Of a DNA stretch of 64,000 bases, positions 11,701-23,639 are shown piece by piece. The position numbers and the translations under genes are program-made. The stretch is from contig NC_091014.1 in the NCBI RefSeq assembly GCF_041296385.1, positions 19,319,578-19,383,577 on the forward strand, written 5' to 3'. Each line of letters begins with the position of its first letter. The first letter of the stretch is position 1. The stretch comes from Aphelocoma coerulescens. Taxonomy: Eukaryota; Chordata; Aves; Passeriformes; Corvidae. The notes under the pieces are model-generated. The model had not been told where the DNA came from and ran no database searches. It saw only the letters and a program-made list of their open reading frames with translations.

Positions 11701-14052
11701 TCCCTTTCTCATCTATACATATTGAATGACACTTAGTAGATGTCTACAGTTCTATTCACCTGAGAAGTATAGATTTTTTCACTTTCCTCAAGTATAACAA
11801 TTTTACTAGCTGTGAATAACTAAGAAGAGTCAGGCAAGTATTGGCTGAGTTTTCAGAAAGGTTAACAGATTTCTTGACATAAAAATTCAGGGGCTTTTTT
11901 TGTTTGGTTTTGGGGGTTTTGGTTGTTTTTTTTTGTCGTTGTTGTTATTTATTTCAAAGATTTTGGTAGAGAGTGATCTTACCTATGGGGGACAAGAACA
12001 GGACAAAATTATTCCATTATGATATAAAATTAGTACCAAAAATTTGATTATGTTTATATTTGTAAAAGTGGTATTGGCTCCTTAGTCTTGTTGGTGAACA
12101 CTTACTACTGAGTTATCTCACTGACATTTGTATAATGCATTTGCAGTGTAAAGTGGGGGGTTCCTGATCTGGCACCATCTCAAAGAAGTTATTTTTCTCC
12201 TGAAAAACATGGTTTACCTTACTGAAGGAACCAAAAAGAAACCCTACTTTAGAGTTTTTCAGTCAGATAATGGAAAGACTTTTTTTCATATCTCTCTGTA
12301 TCTAAAGCCAGACATAGAGATGCAAACAGTCATCACTTGTAGGCAGGTACAAATCAGTAAAAAAAAAAAAAATAGTTTCTGTTTTCCCGGGGACCAACAT
12401 TGAACTCTACAGGAACAAAAATATAAAGAAAAATCCAGGAAAATGTAACATAAATCCATAGAAACTAGGACACTTTAAGTGTATATTTTTTTAACCTACT
12501 AGGTTTGTGTTACATGATATGAACTTCCTACTTTAATCAAGTGTCATATTTGTAATCGTAGCTTACATATTTCTCTTACAATTTAACAAATTATACAGTG
12601 GATTGTACAATAAAAAACTGCAATACAGTGCTGAGAATTTTATTAATTTTATCATGGACTTAAGAAGCTACATAGTTTTAAAAATTGTGTTCTAATTGTA
12701 TTTTTTCTAATGCAAATCTTTGAATTAAGAAAACAATTTATAGAAGTGTCAAGATATAAATATTTAACAGTTGATTATAAAGCAAGAGTGATGACATCCC
12801 TCTAAAGTGTTAACATTTCTGGTAATAAACTTACTTCTTCTATTAAATAAAATTTTTGTCTACATCTAAGAGGTCAAGAAAAGTACGGTAAAAATATGAC
12901 TATGCTTTGTTACTTTAGTGGTGTCTTTAATCATTCATTCATTAACTTGTCCAGAGTGTCCATTTTTATACAGTAGGAGTACAAAATGTGATCTCTGACA
13001 GTGTCCTGCTTCATAAAATATTGGTGATTTCATGTAGAAATCCTGTTGTGTACGTTTCTATAAAATTTGTCCTTGGATCTGGATCAACAAGACATACTGT
13101 TAGAAGCAGAGGAGACAGTCTCATTATCATATCTAATTCAGTTTATTAATAGAAGTATTTCCCCATGTTCTTGTGGAACCTTTGCACTAACTTCTCAATT
13201 GACAGCAGTGGAGTCATACCACATTTTATTGGATTATATTACATCAGAATGTGGTCCTGTGATTAAATGAATTGCAACCACCACATTTCAGCCCCTTTCC
13301 TACTCCCTGAATCTTGCCAAGAAAGCCCATGCCAACATTCTCAAAAATAATCTCTTCCTTACATCTTGTAAACTTGTGCCACCTATGTACTATCCTGAGG
13401 TGTTAGCAGAGGACTTCTGCTAAAGCATTTGCACTTTATACATGCAGGTTAATAGCCTAAACAGTCAGCTGGCCATTCTTCCTGGAGAATTACAGCTACA
13501 ATAAACTTTTGAGCATTGGTTTGTAAGCCAGCAATCACAGTCTGTCATCAAGATCCACTTCCACACATGGTTTATTATCTACTTTAATTTAATTTTATGT
13601 TAAGGGAACTAAACTTGGTCTGGCACACATGAAAGTCACAACCCTTGAAAACAGGGCTTCTGTCATCATTACCCACAGGATCTCTGCAGAAAAAGCTTCA
13701 CAGCATTGGGTTTTTTCTTAAATGTTTTGGAAGTGCTGAGTTTTTTAATAACTTCCAGGTTTTAGCTAATATAATTCCGTGGGATAATCAACTATTTTAA
13801 TTACATTGCATTATTTCAATTTTTTTTTTTTTTAAAGCAGTAGCTAATTTTAATTCATACATCCACAACTGTAATCTTAGCCTGAAATTCTGTACTGGCC
13901 TTAAAATTTCAATATCTCCCACCTTCTGTCTTGTTTTGTTATCAAGTCTTAAACTTTACTTTCACATCTCTGCTTACACATATAGCCCTGAGCTGAAATC
14001 AGTTTTACTGTAGAAACCAAAATCTAGTATCTGTTTGGTTCCTTGTAGTTGC

Positions 14053-14075
14053 ATTTCTTGAATTTTTCAAGAAAT
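14053..14075. repeat. Perfect 10-bp inverted repeat with 3-nt spacer
   Basis: ATTTCTTGAA (14,053-14,062), spacer TTT, then TTCAAGAAAT (14,066-14,075). The palindrome contains TTCnnGAA twice, resembling two heat-shock-element dimers, but with three rather than two bases between them. A hairpin or a chance AT-rich palindrome is equally possible. Confidence 0.4.
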
Positions 14076-14936
14076 TGTGTTCAGAGGTATTACAGAGAGG
14101 CTTACTGGAACCCTTTCATGAATTTGAATTTGGAATTTTATTTGTAAGTTGTTGTTTTCCCTTTTGATTTAATTTTTTATGAGACAATTTTTCTTAATAT
14201 TTCAAGGCACCAACTCTGGTCTGAGCAAGGACACCTTGCTGAAATCCTGGAGCTGCATCTATTACTGGTAGGGCCAACATGTGGCATTTTATGATGCACT
14301 TCATGACTTGTGATGACAGCACATTTCATTCTAATGTGACCTGGAGAGAAATAAACAGTGTTGTACCATGGCAGAGTGGGGAAATAGGAAACACAATAAT
14401 GTATGCATTATTTCAGCAGAAGTCAAAGTCTTACTTATCCTAGCTCAGAACTGGTACGAATAATCAGCCTTATTTCCAGAAGTAAGCTCAAACACAAGCC
14501 AGAGGACACATTATGTGGACACCTAGAAGGTCAGTAACACAAAGACACAATAATTCTAACACAGTAGTCGAAGAATTTTTAAGAAAGTTTTGTTCAGAAA
14601 ACCTGATAGTTGAATTTCTTCTCAGTTGACTCTGTGTACAAAGCATCTCCTGTTGATTAATTAATCCACCTGATGCCTTATGTTTTATATTTTTTAAATT
14701 CTGTACTGCTTAGTGTGTAACTCTGAAGTTTCTTGTAGCCTGTTAATTTCTGCTTTCTCATGCTAGGTAGACATAACAAAGCCTCTCTGGGCTGCTCTTC
14801 AAGGACACCCAGACCATCCTAGGCCCAAAAAGTATAAACCAAAGAGCCTCAAAGGGGGAGTAAGCTGAGGGGAATTACATCATTAAACTGAAGCTTTAAT
14901 TGGAGAATTAACCCTGATATGCAAATGAACCAAACC

Positions 14937-14944
14937 TATAAAAG
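14937..14944 (+). promoter_or_regulatory. LTR TATA box
   Basis: TATAAAAG lies 11 bp downstream of an octamer ATGCAAAT and about 95 bp upstream of AATAAA. This is the expected U3/R layout of a retroviral LTR. Confidence 0.6.
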
Positions 14945-15032
14945 TGTGAAGAACTCGTGACCTGTTGTCCACCTTGGGGTCCATCTTGGCACTTGCCTCT
15001 GACTTCCCAGGGGTACCTTTGAAGGCCTTTCA

Positions 15033-15038
15033 AATAAA
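15033..15038 (+). terminator. LTR polyadenylation signal AATAAA
   Basis: AATAAA lies about 96 bp downstream of the TATA box and 60 bp before the LTR end, consistent with the R/U5 border region. Confidence 0.6.
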
Positions 15039-15499
15039 TACCTACCTTATTCCCTTACTCCTGTCTAGTCTGTTGTTAGGTGGCTTCTCAAGGCATCACA
15101 CCCAGTACAAACAGGACGTGTTGTGTGGACACTGCCTCAGCATGTCTGGAATTTTCAGAAGGGGATTCAGTTTCATGGAGCTTCACACAGCACCTACATA
15201 GTGCTGATAATGATTATGTGGTACAACAAGAACTATCATTTCACTCCATTATTTTTGTTGCTCTGAGCACTGGGAGTTGTCAGATGTTTCACTACTCACT
15301 TTTTACAGTATTTTCCTTTCAGATCCCACAAAATTCCTGTTCTCTCTCATGCTTTTCAATCATGTTCATTAAACATATGTGAGTAGTAAAATACTTCAGG
15401 TTGGCTCATATTGGTATTTTCTCATTAAAAAGATAGTTGGATCAAGCATCAGGATAAACATGCTCTGGTGCACGTCACCTACAGGCCACAAGGAATACC

Positions 15500-15745
15500 T
15501 ATCCTCCCATGGCGTACTGCCTCCTCCTTTGACTTTTGTGTTCCCCCTGGTTTTTCTCACCATTTTAATTTCCTCTTCCTCTGCCCATGTGGTGTTTTCT
15601 GCCTTTGATTAAATACATTTTCCCAGAGACACCACTATCATTGCTGATAAGCCCAGCTGTGCCCTGCATTAGGCTCATTGAAGCCAAATGGAATTGGCTG
15701 TGTCCAGAAAAGGGGCACAGCCTCTTCTCACAGAGGCCAGCAAAA
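15500..15745 (-). mobile_element. Avian LTR-type repeat fragment
   Basis: Landmarks read on the plus strand as ATTAAATACATTTTCCCAGAG and TCTTCTCACAGAGGCCA. I associate these with an abundant avian ERV-related repeat lying in minus orientation, where they read as a TTTAAT-containing tract and TGGCCTCTGTGAGAAGA. Both ends are diverged and no TSD can be assigned. The open frames on both strands across it (15,565-15,837 and 15,587-15,865) are incidental. Family assignment is from memory of avian repeats and needs a library search. Confidence 0.45.
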
Positions 15746-18700
15746 TGGATATATCTGGAAAAAAGACACTGTAAAGAGGATATATTAATAGAAAAAATAC
15801 TTGTTATGGGCAACATTACTCTTTTCAGCCTTCTCATAGATGAAATTCCCGGTAGAATTTCTTGATAAGAAGGAACCAGAATTAAAATTTATGCTCAATT
15901 TCGTCTCCCAATACCTCCAAAAGCAAAGGAAATGGGTGGCTTCCTTCCCAGCTTGCTATTCATTCTGGTATAAAACCTTTCTTGAAGACACTCAAGAAAC
16001 AGAATCTCCATGTTAGTGCTGTGAACAAGAATGGGAGAAGCAGAATCTGGACCATCTAACTTTGCAACCAGCCCAGACACCAACAGCCTAACAAGCAAGC
16101 CATAAATTGTAAGACTGGGAGGAGGAAGGATAGGAGAAGAATAAAGTTATAATTGATGTGATATGTGTTTTTCTCACTTTTGCTCTGAAAAGAAAGGAAA
16201 TACAGCAAAATCTATATCAGGTTACAGCATAGCATAAAAGCCATTCCTCAGCACAAGGAAACAATTTGACTCATAATTGTAAAGGCCATAGCCAAGCTGA
16301 GGAGGCTTGGCATTTGGGAGCACTATAAATGGCTATTAAAATATGGGTCTCATTCAAATTGCTATGACAGGGCAGAGAGATAGAACATTACAAGGTCAGG
16401 TCATGCCAATTTTCTGGGTAGATTTAAGTCCAGCAAGCCAATCAATCATCCAACACATTTCAGATTTTAACTAAACTAAGCTTGAAAAAGAGGTACACAG
16501 TTTTATTAGAGATAAATGCATGAACAAGTGTGGAAACAGATTTAGAAACAAAAATTTTAAAAAAGAAAATTACCCATTTTGGCTCCAGAACATTACCAAT
16601 GTACTACAGTAATAGTAGCCTTTGGAAATTCATGTCAAAATACATTTTCACTGTGTAAATAACAAACACTTTCCAAAGGAATACTTAGTTTATTTCACAT
16701 TTCTCATTTGTTCTGTGTTATATTGGATAAGAACTACTTTGGGTACACACTTCTTAGATTAAGCATTTAAAAAGACAGAACTTTGGAGAGGTGGAATTAT
16801 TAAAAAGGAAGAAAACATCATGAAAAATAAAATAATTTTATATTACATCTTGGTCTTTCCATTTGTTTTTAAATTATACTTATATTTTGTATTGTAATAT
16901 AATTGTTACTAAATATCACATTTGTAGGCTTTACTAATATCATTTGTACTCATTTTACTGTACAAAAATATGAGGAAAATATTTCAAGATTTTATTTCTG
17001 CCTAGATCTTATATTTTTTGTATTGTATTTAATGTTGCCAGACGCTGTTTTCACGCACAAAAAAAAAAGAAAAAAACAAAAAAAAAAGTCGTCTCCAATC
17101 TTTCTATTCATAACATTTCATTATTTTGGACTCAAAAATCTAGCAGCAATAGAGAAGAGAAAGGAATTTCTCCCACTGCTAAGAATTTTGCACAGCTGCG
17201 TAGCTGAATGAAAATACATGGTCGATAGGTCTGTATAGATATGGTAGGGTTTGCTTCTCTGGCGTATTTCCTAAATGAAGAAAGTCAAGAGAAGAACTTT
17301 AAAGTCAATAGCTCACAGAAGATCTTCAAGGCAGAGTTCATCTTTTCAGAAACAGCAAATTGAAGCTTGACTATTACAAGAGAACATCATGGTTTTTTCC
17401 TGTTCTAAAGAAATCTAGACAAGTAAGTAAAAATAGGTCCACGAAATTATGTCCAGAGAAATTCAGAAAGTATAAAATACTTCTTAATGTGATAAAGTGA
17501 GTGTGTTTTGGAAGCTGTGGACACTTCCAAATTAAAAAAAAAAATTAGTTTCAGATGCCTCTCCCCGAGCAAAACCATGACATTATGTATTCGTAATGCG
17601 GTTTATTATCTCCTCTGCTTTTCCATTAAGCATGCAAGAACCAAGTTAGTCATGAAGAACCCAGTACCTGTGTCAGGTACATTTTCCTGAAATTTTTATT
17701 AGTATTATTATGAATATTATTTTTATATCCACTTCTCTTACCAAAATCCATTATAAGCAGATAAATAACCTATTTCTCTTGTATTCATTCCTAACTCTAT
17801 TGTATTACTCTTGTCTGTACATGTATTTAGTAGCCTAAGCTGGAAAAGTTAAAATTCTCAACTTGTTATTGTATAAATAGTATAAATGGTCTCTTCTTCA
17901 ATACTTGTATGGGGTACTAATATAATTTTATATCTGGAATAAAACCTGTTATTTTTCACAGAATGAAGAGAGAATACTCTGGGAGCTATGGAAAAGAATA
18001 ACTTGAATGTAGTTTGTTATCATAAGCTCAAATATTATGCACAGATTAGCACTAAACACCAAAATGATAGGTTTATCACTAATACTTTCAGAGAAGAAAG
18101 AAAATTACAGCAAATAGAGGAACACGATGTACTTGAAAAAGAAGAAAACCTTATTTTTTTAAAAGTCTGCATACATTCAAAGAGTAGTCTACTGGTCAAT
18201 ATGCCAATTTACTGTGTTGTGGCATAGAGGAAACTGCCAAAAACTCTAACCAAAATTAAAAAGAAAAATGGAAATATTCACAGCATTACAATTAAGAAGG
18301 AAATTTAGACATAAATATCAATACAATTCAGTATAGAATACTAAGATATCAACACATATTATTTGTCCTGAACATTACATGAAAATTAAAACATTTTTGT
18401 GTCTTGGAGAAAAGAATCTTTTAATTGTATCATTTCAGCTTCATGTCTGGGCAATTTTTTTGTAGCATTGACAGATAGCAAGAGTGAACAACGTATTTCA
18501 AGTAGAATGAAGAAATGCCTTATATCTGAAAATTATCTTAGGGAACATAAAACATATCTATCCCATTAATCCAGATGTTCAAGCAGTTCAGTTTGTCTTC
18601 TGCTTAAAGGAATCTAATGAGATCAATGAGAACAAAGACAGAACTGAGGACTTCTTATGAGAAAGACTAAATGAGTATTTAAACATCAACCAGACTCAGA

Positions 18701-18857
18701 TATTAATTAATTAACCATTTGAACTTTTAAAATTGATATACACAAACAATCTCTAGTCCTTGTTACTTAGTTCTTTAATAAATTCTTTAAATGTACCCAT
18801 GGGGAAAGAAATTATTTGACATTGAAGTCAAACAAGCAGCTCACAAACAAGCATACT
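15746..18857. other. Unique AT-rich stretch
   Basis: No recognisable gene or interspersed repeat is seen. An A-rich low-complexity tract (A-runs broken by G and C) lies at about 17,058-17,088. The 79-codon plus-strand frame at 17,988-18,227 has charged residues but no motif or splice context that I can support. Confidence 0.5.
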
Positions 18858-19822
18858 CACAAGTGAAAAAGTGTTTCCTGATGTTCAAATGGAACTTCTG
18901 AATCTCTTGTGTTTCAGTTTAGAATAGAATAGTTGGAGTTCGTTGCCTCTGGTTCTGTCACCAGACACCACTGACAAGAGCTTGCCTCTGCTTTCTTTAC
19001 ACCCTCCCTTCAGAAATAAAGAAATAGGGTCCCCCCGAGCTTTCTCTTCTCTAGGTAGAACTGTCCCAGCTCTCTCAGCCTTTCTCACAGGAGAGATGCT
19101 CTAGTCCTGTCATCACCCTTGTGGCCTAGACATACTGGACTATCTCCAGTTCTGGGTTCCCCAGTACTGGACACAATACTCTGGGTGTGGCCTCACCAGC
19201 TCTGAATAAAGGGGCAGAATCATTCCCCTCAGCCTAAGAGCAAAATTCCTCCGCATGCAGCTCAGGATACCATTATCTTTCTTTTCAGCAAGGGTACACT
19301 TCTGGCTCATGAGTCCCCAAGGACCCCCAGGACCTTCTCTACCAAAACGTTTCCAGTTTCTGGTCACTAACACATGGGTGCATGGGTTTGTTACCCCCCA
19401 GGTGAAGGATTTTGCACTTTCCCTTGCTGAATTTCATGACGTTAGTGTGAGCTCATTTCTCCAGTCTATTGAGGTCCTTTTCTATGGCAGGACTATCCTC
19501 TGGTGAATCAGCCACTCTTCCCAGTGTAGTGCCACCAGTAAACTTGCTAAAGGTACACAGCCCCCCCAGCCAGATCATTAATGAAGATTTTAATCTGGAC
19601 TGGGCTCAGTGTTGATCCTTGGGGAACACTGATGCTCACTGGTCTCCATCTAGACTTTTGTGCTGCTGATCTCCACCCTCAGGGCTGAGCCAGTTTTCAA
19701 TCCACCCCTGTCTGCTCCTGCAGCCCATATATGAACATCTTCTCTATGAAGATCTTATGGAAGACAGTGTCAAAGGCCTGACTGACATCCAGACAGAAAA
19801 TATCCACTGCTCTCCCTTTATA
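18858..19822 (-). mobile_element. CR1-type LINE fragment (ORF2 RT region)
   Basis: A CR1 non-LTR retrotransposon fragment on the minus strand. Its decayed ORF2 shows reverse-transcriptase landmarks. Near 19,780-19,810 the minus strand reads DVSQAFDTVFHK, corresponding to the conserved (D/F)xSKAFDTVxH block with the catalytic aspartate of RT motif A. Near 19,150-19,220 it reads RPHPEYCVQYWG, the conserved block at the end of the RT domain. The ORF is split between frames (19,140-19,373 and 19,697-19,903, minus), so it cannot encode an active enzyme. Towards 18,860 it reaches the ORF2 C-terminal part. No A-rich or 8-bp CR1 tail is visible, so this copy appears truncated at both ends. An LTR-like fragment abuts the high-coordinate side. 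Confidence 0.85.
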
Positions 19823-19849
19823 CAGGTTTTGATTTAGTGATAGGTTGAC

Positions 19850-20010
19850 CGTGGCTGTCTGCCACAGACCCCAACCTCTCTCTCTCTCACTCCCCTTCCT
19901 CAAGAGGACAGGAGAAAATAGGATTTAAAAGCTCACTGTTTGAGATAAAGGTAGTTTAATAAGAAAAGTAGAGGCCATACATGCAAGCAAAGACAAGACA
20001 AAAAAGCCAT
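19850..20010 (-). mobile_element. Avian ERV LTR fragment beside CR1
   Basis: A decayed fragment reading TTTGAGATAAAGGTAGTTTA (about 19,938-19,957) and then AATAAGAAAAGTAGAGGCC and CAAGCAAAGACAAGACAA. The same ordered landmarks occur in the minus-strand LTR at 43,800-44,350 (TTGAAATAAAGAC, then AAAGC..., then CAAGCAAAGCAAAACAAGG). It is therefore a relative of that LTR in the same orientation, abutting or inserted near the CR1. Its left junction, around 19,823-19,870, is unclear. Confidence 0.5.
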
Positions 20011-23000
20011 AATGAAAAAGCAGATTTACTGAAGTTTCAAAACTTTGTAGTGATTTTATTTCATTCCCACAGTATTTAGTTCTTAATTGAAGGACTCTAG
20101 TATCTGTGACTCTCTGACAATGAGATAAAACTATATATACCACCAGCAAACACAGAGGCATAACACATTCTGGAGGTATCACACTTAATATCAAGTGTTT
20201 GCAATGTTAACTACTTAGCCAGGCTCCCTTTATTGTCAGCTGAAAGAAACATTTTTAGTTACAGTTTCTCAAAGGACCAAAGTCCTATTTTTTCCTAACA
20301 TTTGGCAACTAGGTCATACTAAGATGCCTACCAATGACCTCATAAAAATACATGACTGATTCAGGCATTATTAATGTTTGGAAAGAATTGCATTAAAGAT
20401 TTTCCACTCGTTAGCTCTACTGAAATTAGTCAGGTCTCTCCTTCGAAAGACAAAGGAAAGAAGAAAGTCTTGCTGATCTCCTCCCTCCAAGTCCTGCTCT
20501 CCTGATGAAGACTGCTTTCAGGTTCTAGGATACATTTCTATGTATGCTCTAACAAATGTGCTCCAGGGTATTTTTGGAAGAGGGATTCCCTGTCAAACAT
20601 AAGATTTTTTCTTCATCTGTTAGCAGTAATAGCTACATGCCAGAATATTGCCATTGACTATGAATCATTATTCTTTCCTTGATTGTAGCTAGATTATCAT
20701 AAATGAGGAAGATTCTCAAAGAGCTGTTCCTTTCCAAGACAAATGTTATTGTTTTGGTCTTTTACCTGATTACTGGTTGTTATAATAGCAGAGCTTCTGC
20801 TGAAGAATGCCTAAGTAGGTAATTTGCAGAATTTTTATAATATGTTGTTCTTTATCAAATGACAACAGCTACAGAGATTAATAAAGCTGTCAGCTGTGGA
20901 TAAATTCATAAGTGATTATTTCAATTTCTATTCTCAAGTGTTATGTATTAGGATATTGTCATTTTTATTGAGGGAACTGAAGTGGATAGATTGAGTAGAA
21001 TTATCTACTGAGATAGCTTCAGGTTTTGTTGAATAGTGTCCTCCCTAGAGAAAGGTCCAGTAGCAGTAGAATTTTAACTAATGGGTCAACAAATTTCTAT
21101 TATTAGTATGGACTACATGTTTAGCTGGCAATAAGGAGCATCATAAAGTGCTAAGAAAAAGGAAGGAGAATTCACTCTCAATTTTAAGAACATTTAAGCT
21201 AAATATTTGACAAATTTTCATCCTTACATTGTTGAATGATATAATTAGAAAAGCAGCAGAATTTAGTTATTAATATCATTTTAATGACAATAGATCTTTG
21301 ATCAGTGTCGTATTGCACTGTTTTGTCTTTCTTAATGAAAGCTGGAAAAGTACAAGTATCTCATAAGAAACGTCAATATCAAAAGTTTCTTGACCATAAA
21401 CTCACTCTGCAGTGCATCTTTGTTCCACTTTTATAAACACCTGTATTCATGCGTGCATGTTTGTAGATCAATAGGGGCAGGAGCTGATTAGAAAATGAAC
21501 AAACAGGTAAGGGACTTTGACTTGCAATGCACATAAAGCTTCCTTCTTCTTTCTTTGCACCAACAGAGTTTCTTAGTCACAAGGAAATTGCCTTGTATTA
21601 AAAATGAAATTTGTAAACCATTTACATCCAGAATCTTTCAGCTCACTGGTCAGATTATTAAGTGATTCAAGCCATCCATATTAACTTTCTAATAAATGAA
21701 CTGATCAAGTCTAACTGATGAAAATAGAAAACTCATTTTTATTGCATTCATATTTCTTGGGACTAAATAAGTCTGTGCATCTATTAAACTGGAACAAAAA
21801 AAAAGTGACATAGCCAGAGATATTTTTCAAGCAAAAAAGGAGAATTTATATTCAGTAAATAAACTGTTCTCTGTCCACAGTGAAGCAGGGTGGAATTATA
21901 CTCTTTCTGTGCAAGGTCATGAAAATGGAGTGCAGAACATCATTATGTCTGGAGAAATCCAAAGACAAGTTTTGTTCCAGGACTTACTCAAAATGATGGA
22001 ATTTCTTCAGTTTGCTCTGGAACTTTACAATGATCATTCTCTTTTTGCTTTACTGTTCAACAGTCCAGCTTTCTATTAGATTGTGGTCATCTCTCTATTG
22101 CACCCATTCCTTTCAAACACAGTAACTCCATCTACACTGTCATAAAGAGAAGTCTGAAGGTCAGGTATTCCATGTCTACCCAGAGCTGGACATTGGGCAA
22201 ACTGCATAGTACACCTGAAAAGGGACCAAAAGGTGGACACCTCAAGGACTTATTCAGCTTTAAATAGGTTTCACACACATATTGTCTTCAGCATAATCAA
22301 ACCCAGCCTATCGTGTCTGTGTACCCATCTGCTCTTATGATTTGATGACAGATAAACAGAGTGGTTTGGAAATGCTTCTTAAAAGTTTCCCAGTGCTGCC
22401 TGTTACACAGTCACCAAAGAAGTCCAGAGTCAAGACTGGAAAAAGTCAAGAATTCTGTTGTTCTCTCTGAAAGTAGAAAATATTCTTTGCAAAGACCTAT
22501 TCAGCATCTGTGTGCCATGTACCTAAAATCATATGTTGTGGATTTAAGATCCCTGTGCCATTGGTTCCCATTTTCCTTCAACTTATAGATCACAAAAAAA
22601 AGATCCTAGATTTGGGCCATCTGTTGAATTGATTTCATTAAGTCCTTAAAGCAGTCTTACTCACTAGAACCAACAATTACTGTCTTCCCTATATATGTGT
22701 TGTGGGAATGGAAACATGGAAACTTTAAAAATAAATGTAAATACATAACTGCAAATTAATAGGCAAGGATGTTAATCATTAAGTTTCAATAAATAAGATC
22801 CCCACTATATCAAAATATTTTCAGTCATTGACCTTAACAATGATACAGTAGAATCCTAAAATCTGAAAGCAGTACTCTAACTTGAATTCTATTAAATCCT
22901 CATCTGACTTGGACCTTCTGATCAGCAACTCATGCTGAGTACCCTAATTAAGAATTGAGATTAAACAAACACCTTGTTATTTTTAGATTACATATGTTAA

Positions 23001-23437
23001 AACAAAAGGAAAATATTATAATCTAACTTTTTTGTTACAGCAGAAAAATTATGCACCAATTTCTATACCAATCTTATAATTTCTGTGTAAGACATAATGT
23101 ATCTCTTTAAATGCCATCCAGTGTTAAAGACTGAGACTATACCACATTCCTGATTTCTACCACTGGTTAGTTATCCTCATTATTAAAGGATGCGTTACTA
23201 AGAATCTGAATTTAACTAGTACAAGCTTCCAAACATCAGCTCTCGTAATACAGCATGATTTGCAGATGAAATTTATTTTACAGTTGATAATTAAAATAGA
23301 CCTTCTTATTACCCTGTTCAAACAAGGGGTTTAGACTTTTGGCATTCTTTTTTTTTTTTTTTAGTTAACATCACCACCAATATTTTCCTACAGAATTTTA
23401 TTTAAAAGAAAAAATAGAAAAAATTTAAGTTCAAAAC
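20011..23437. other. Unique AT-rich stretch
   Basis: No recognisable gene, RNA or interspersed repeat is seen. A T-run lies at about 23,349-23,362. Open frames, for example 22,361-22,588 plus, have no recognisable domain. Confidence 0.5.
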
Positions 23438-23635
23438 TGCTGTGGTTTAAAACCAGCTGGAAATTAAGCTCCAAGTAGGTGTTTCCCTTCCCCTCAACCC
23501 CTCTGGTGAGAAGGGAAAAAAAGGCAGAGGTTATGGGTTGAGAAAACAATTTACTAGAAAAACTGAAATGAAATAAGGAAAAAAAACCCCAGTAATAGCA
23601 ATACTAATAGAAACAGTATATAAAAAAAAAAAAAC
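23438..23635 (-). mobile_element. Avian ERV LTR 3'-end fragment
   Basis: It begins TGCTGTGGTTTAAAACCAGC, which is the reverse complement of an LTR end (...AAACCACAGCA). It continues through GGGTTGAGAAAACAATTTA and an A-rich stretch of AATAGCAATACTAATAGAAA. These landmarks match the 3' part of a common avian LTR group in minus orientation, related in its GGTTGAGA...AA...TTTA block to the copies at 19.9 kb and 43.8 kb. Only about 200 bp is present, and it fades into an A-run near 23,625, so it is truncated. Confidence 0.55.
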
Positions 23636-23639
23636 AACT

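Larger units (their letters stand above)
4713..14666. other. Long AT-rich unique stretch
   Basis: No recognisable gene or full repeat is seen in this 10 kb. Simple tracts include A13 at 9721-9733, an A-run near 12,359-12,372 and T14 at 13,820-13,833. Two perfect inverted repeats (5683-5709 and 14,053-14,075) and an exon-like minus-strand segment (about 8634-8770) are listed separately. All other open frames are short, without domains, and many begin with non-ATG codons. Confidence 0.5.
14671..15098 (+). mobile_element. Solo ERV LTR with 9-bp terminal inverted repeats (TSD CACC)
   Basis: This is a complete LTR of 428 bp. It begins TGATGCCTT and ends AAGGCATCA, which are exact reverse complements, and is flanked by CACC on each side (14,667-14,670 and 15,099-15,102). 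Promoter-like elements lie in the expected order on the plus strand: an octamer ATGCAAAT (14,919-14,926), a TATA box TATAAAAG (14,937-14,944) and a polyadenylation signal AATAAA (15,033-15,038) about 60 bp before the 3' end. A 4-bp TSD is typical of class I (gammaretrovirus-like, ERV1) elements, so that class is inferred. No second LTR or internal coding region is present, so this is a recombined solo LTR. The ORFs that cross it (14,965-15,201 and 15,080-15,382) are not genes. Confidence 0.85.

Noticed and set aside
17058..17088. A-rich tract resembling a retrotransposon tail
   Set aside because: No adjacent element, polyadenylation signal in position or target duplication was found. It is treated as simple sequence.
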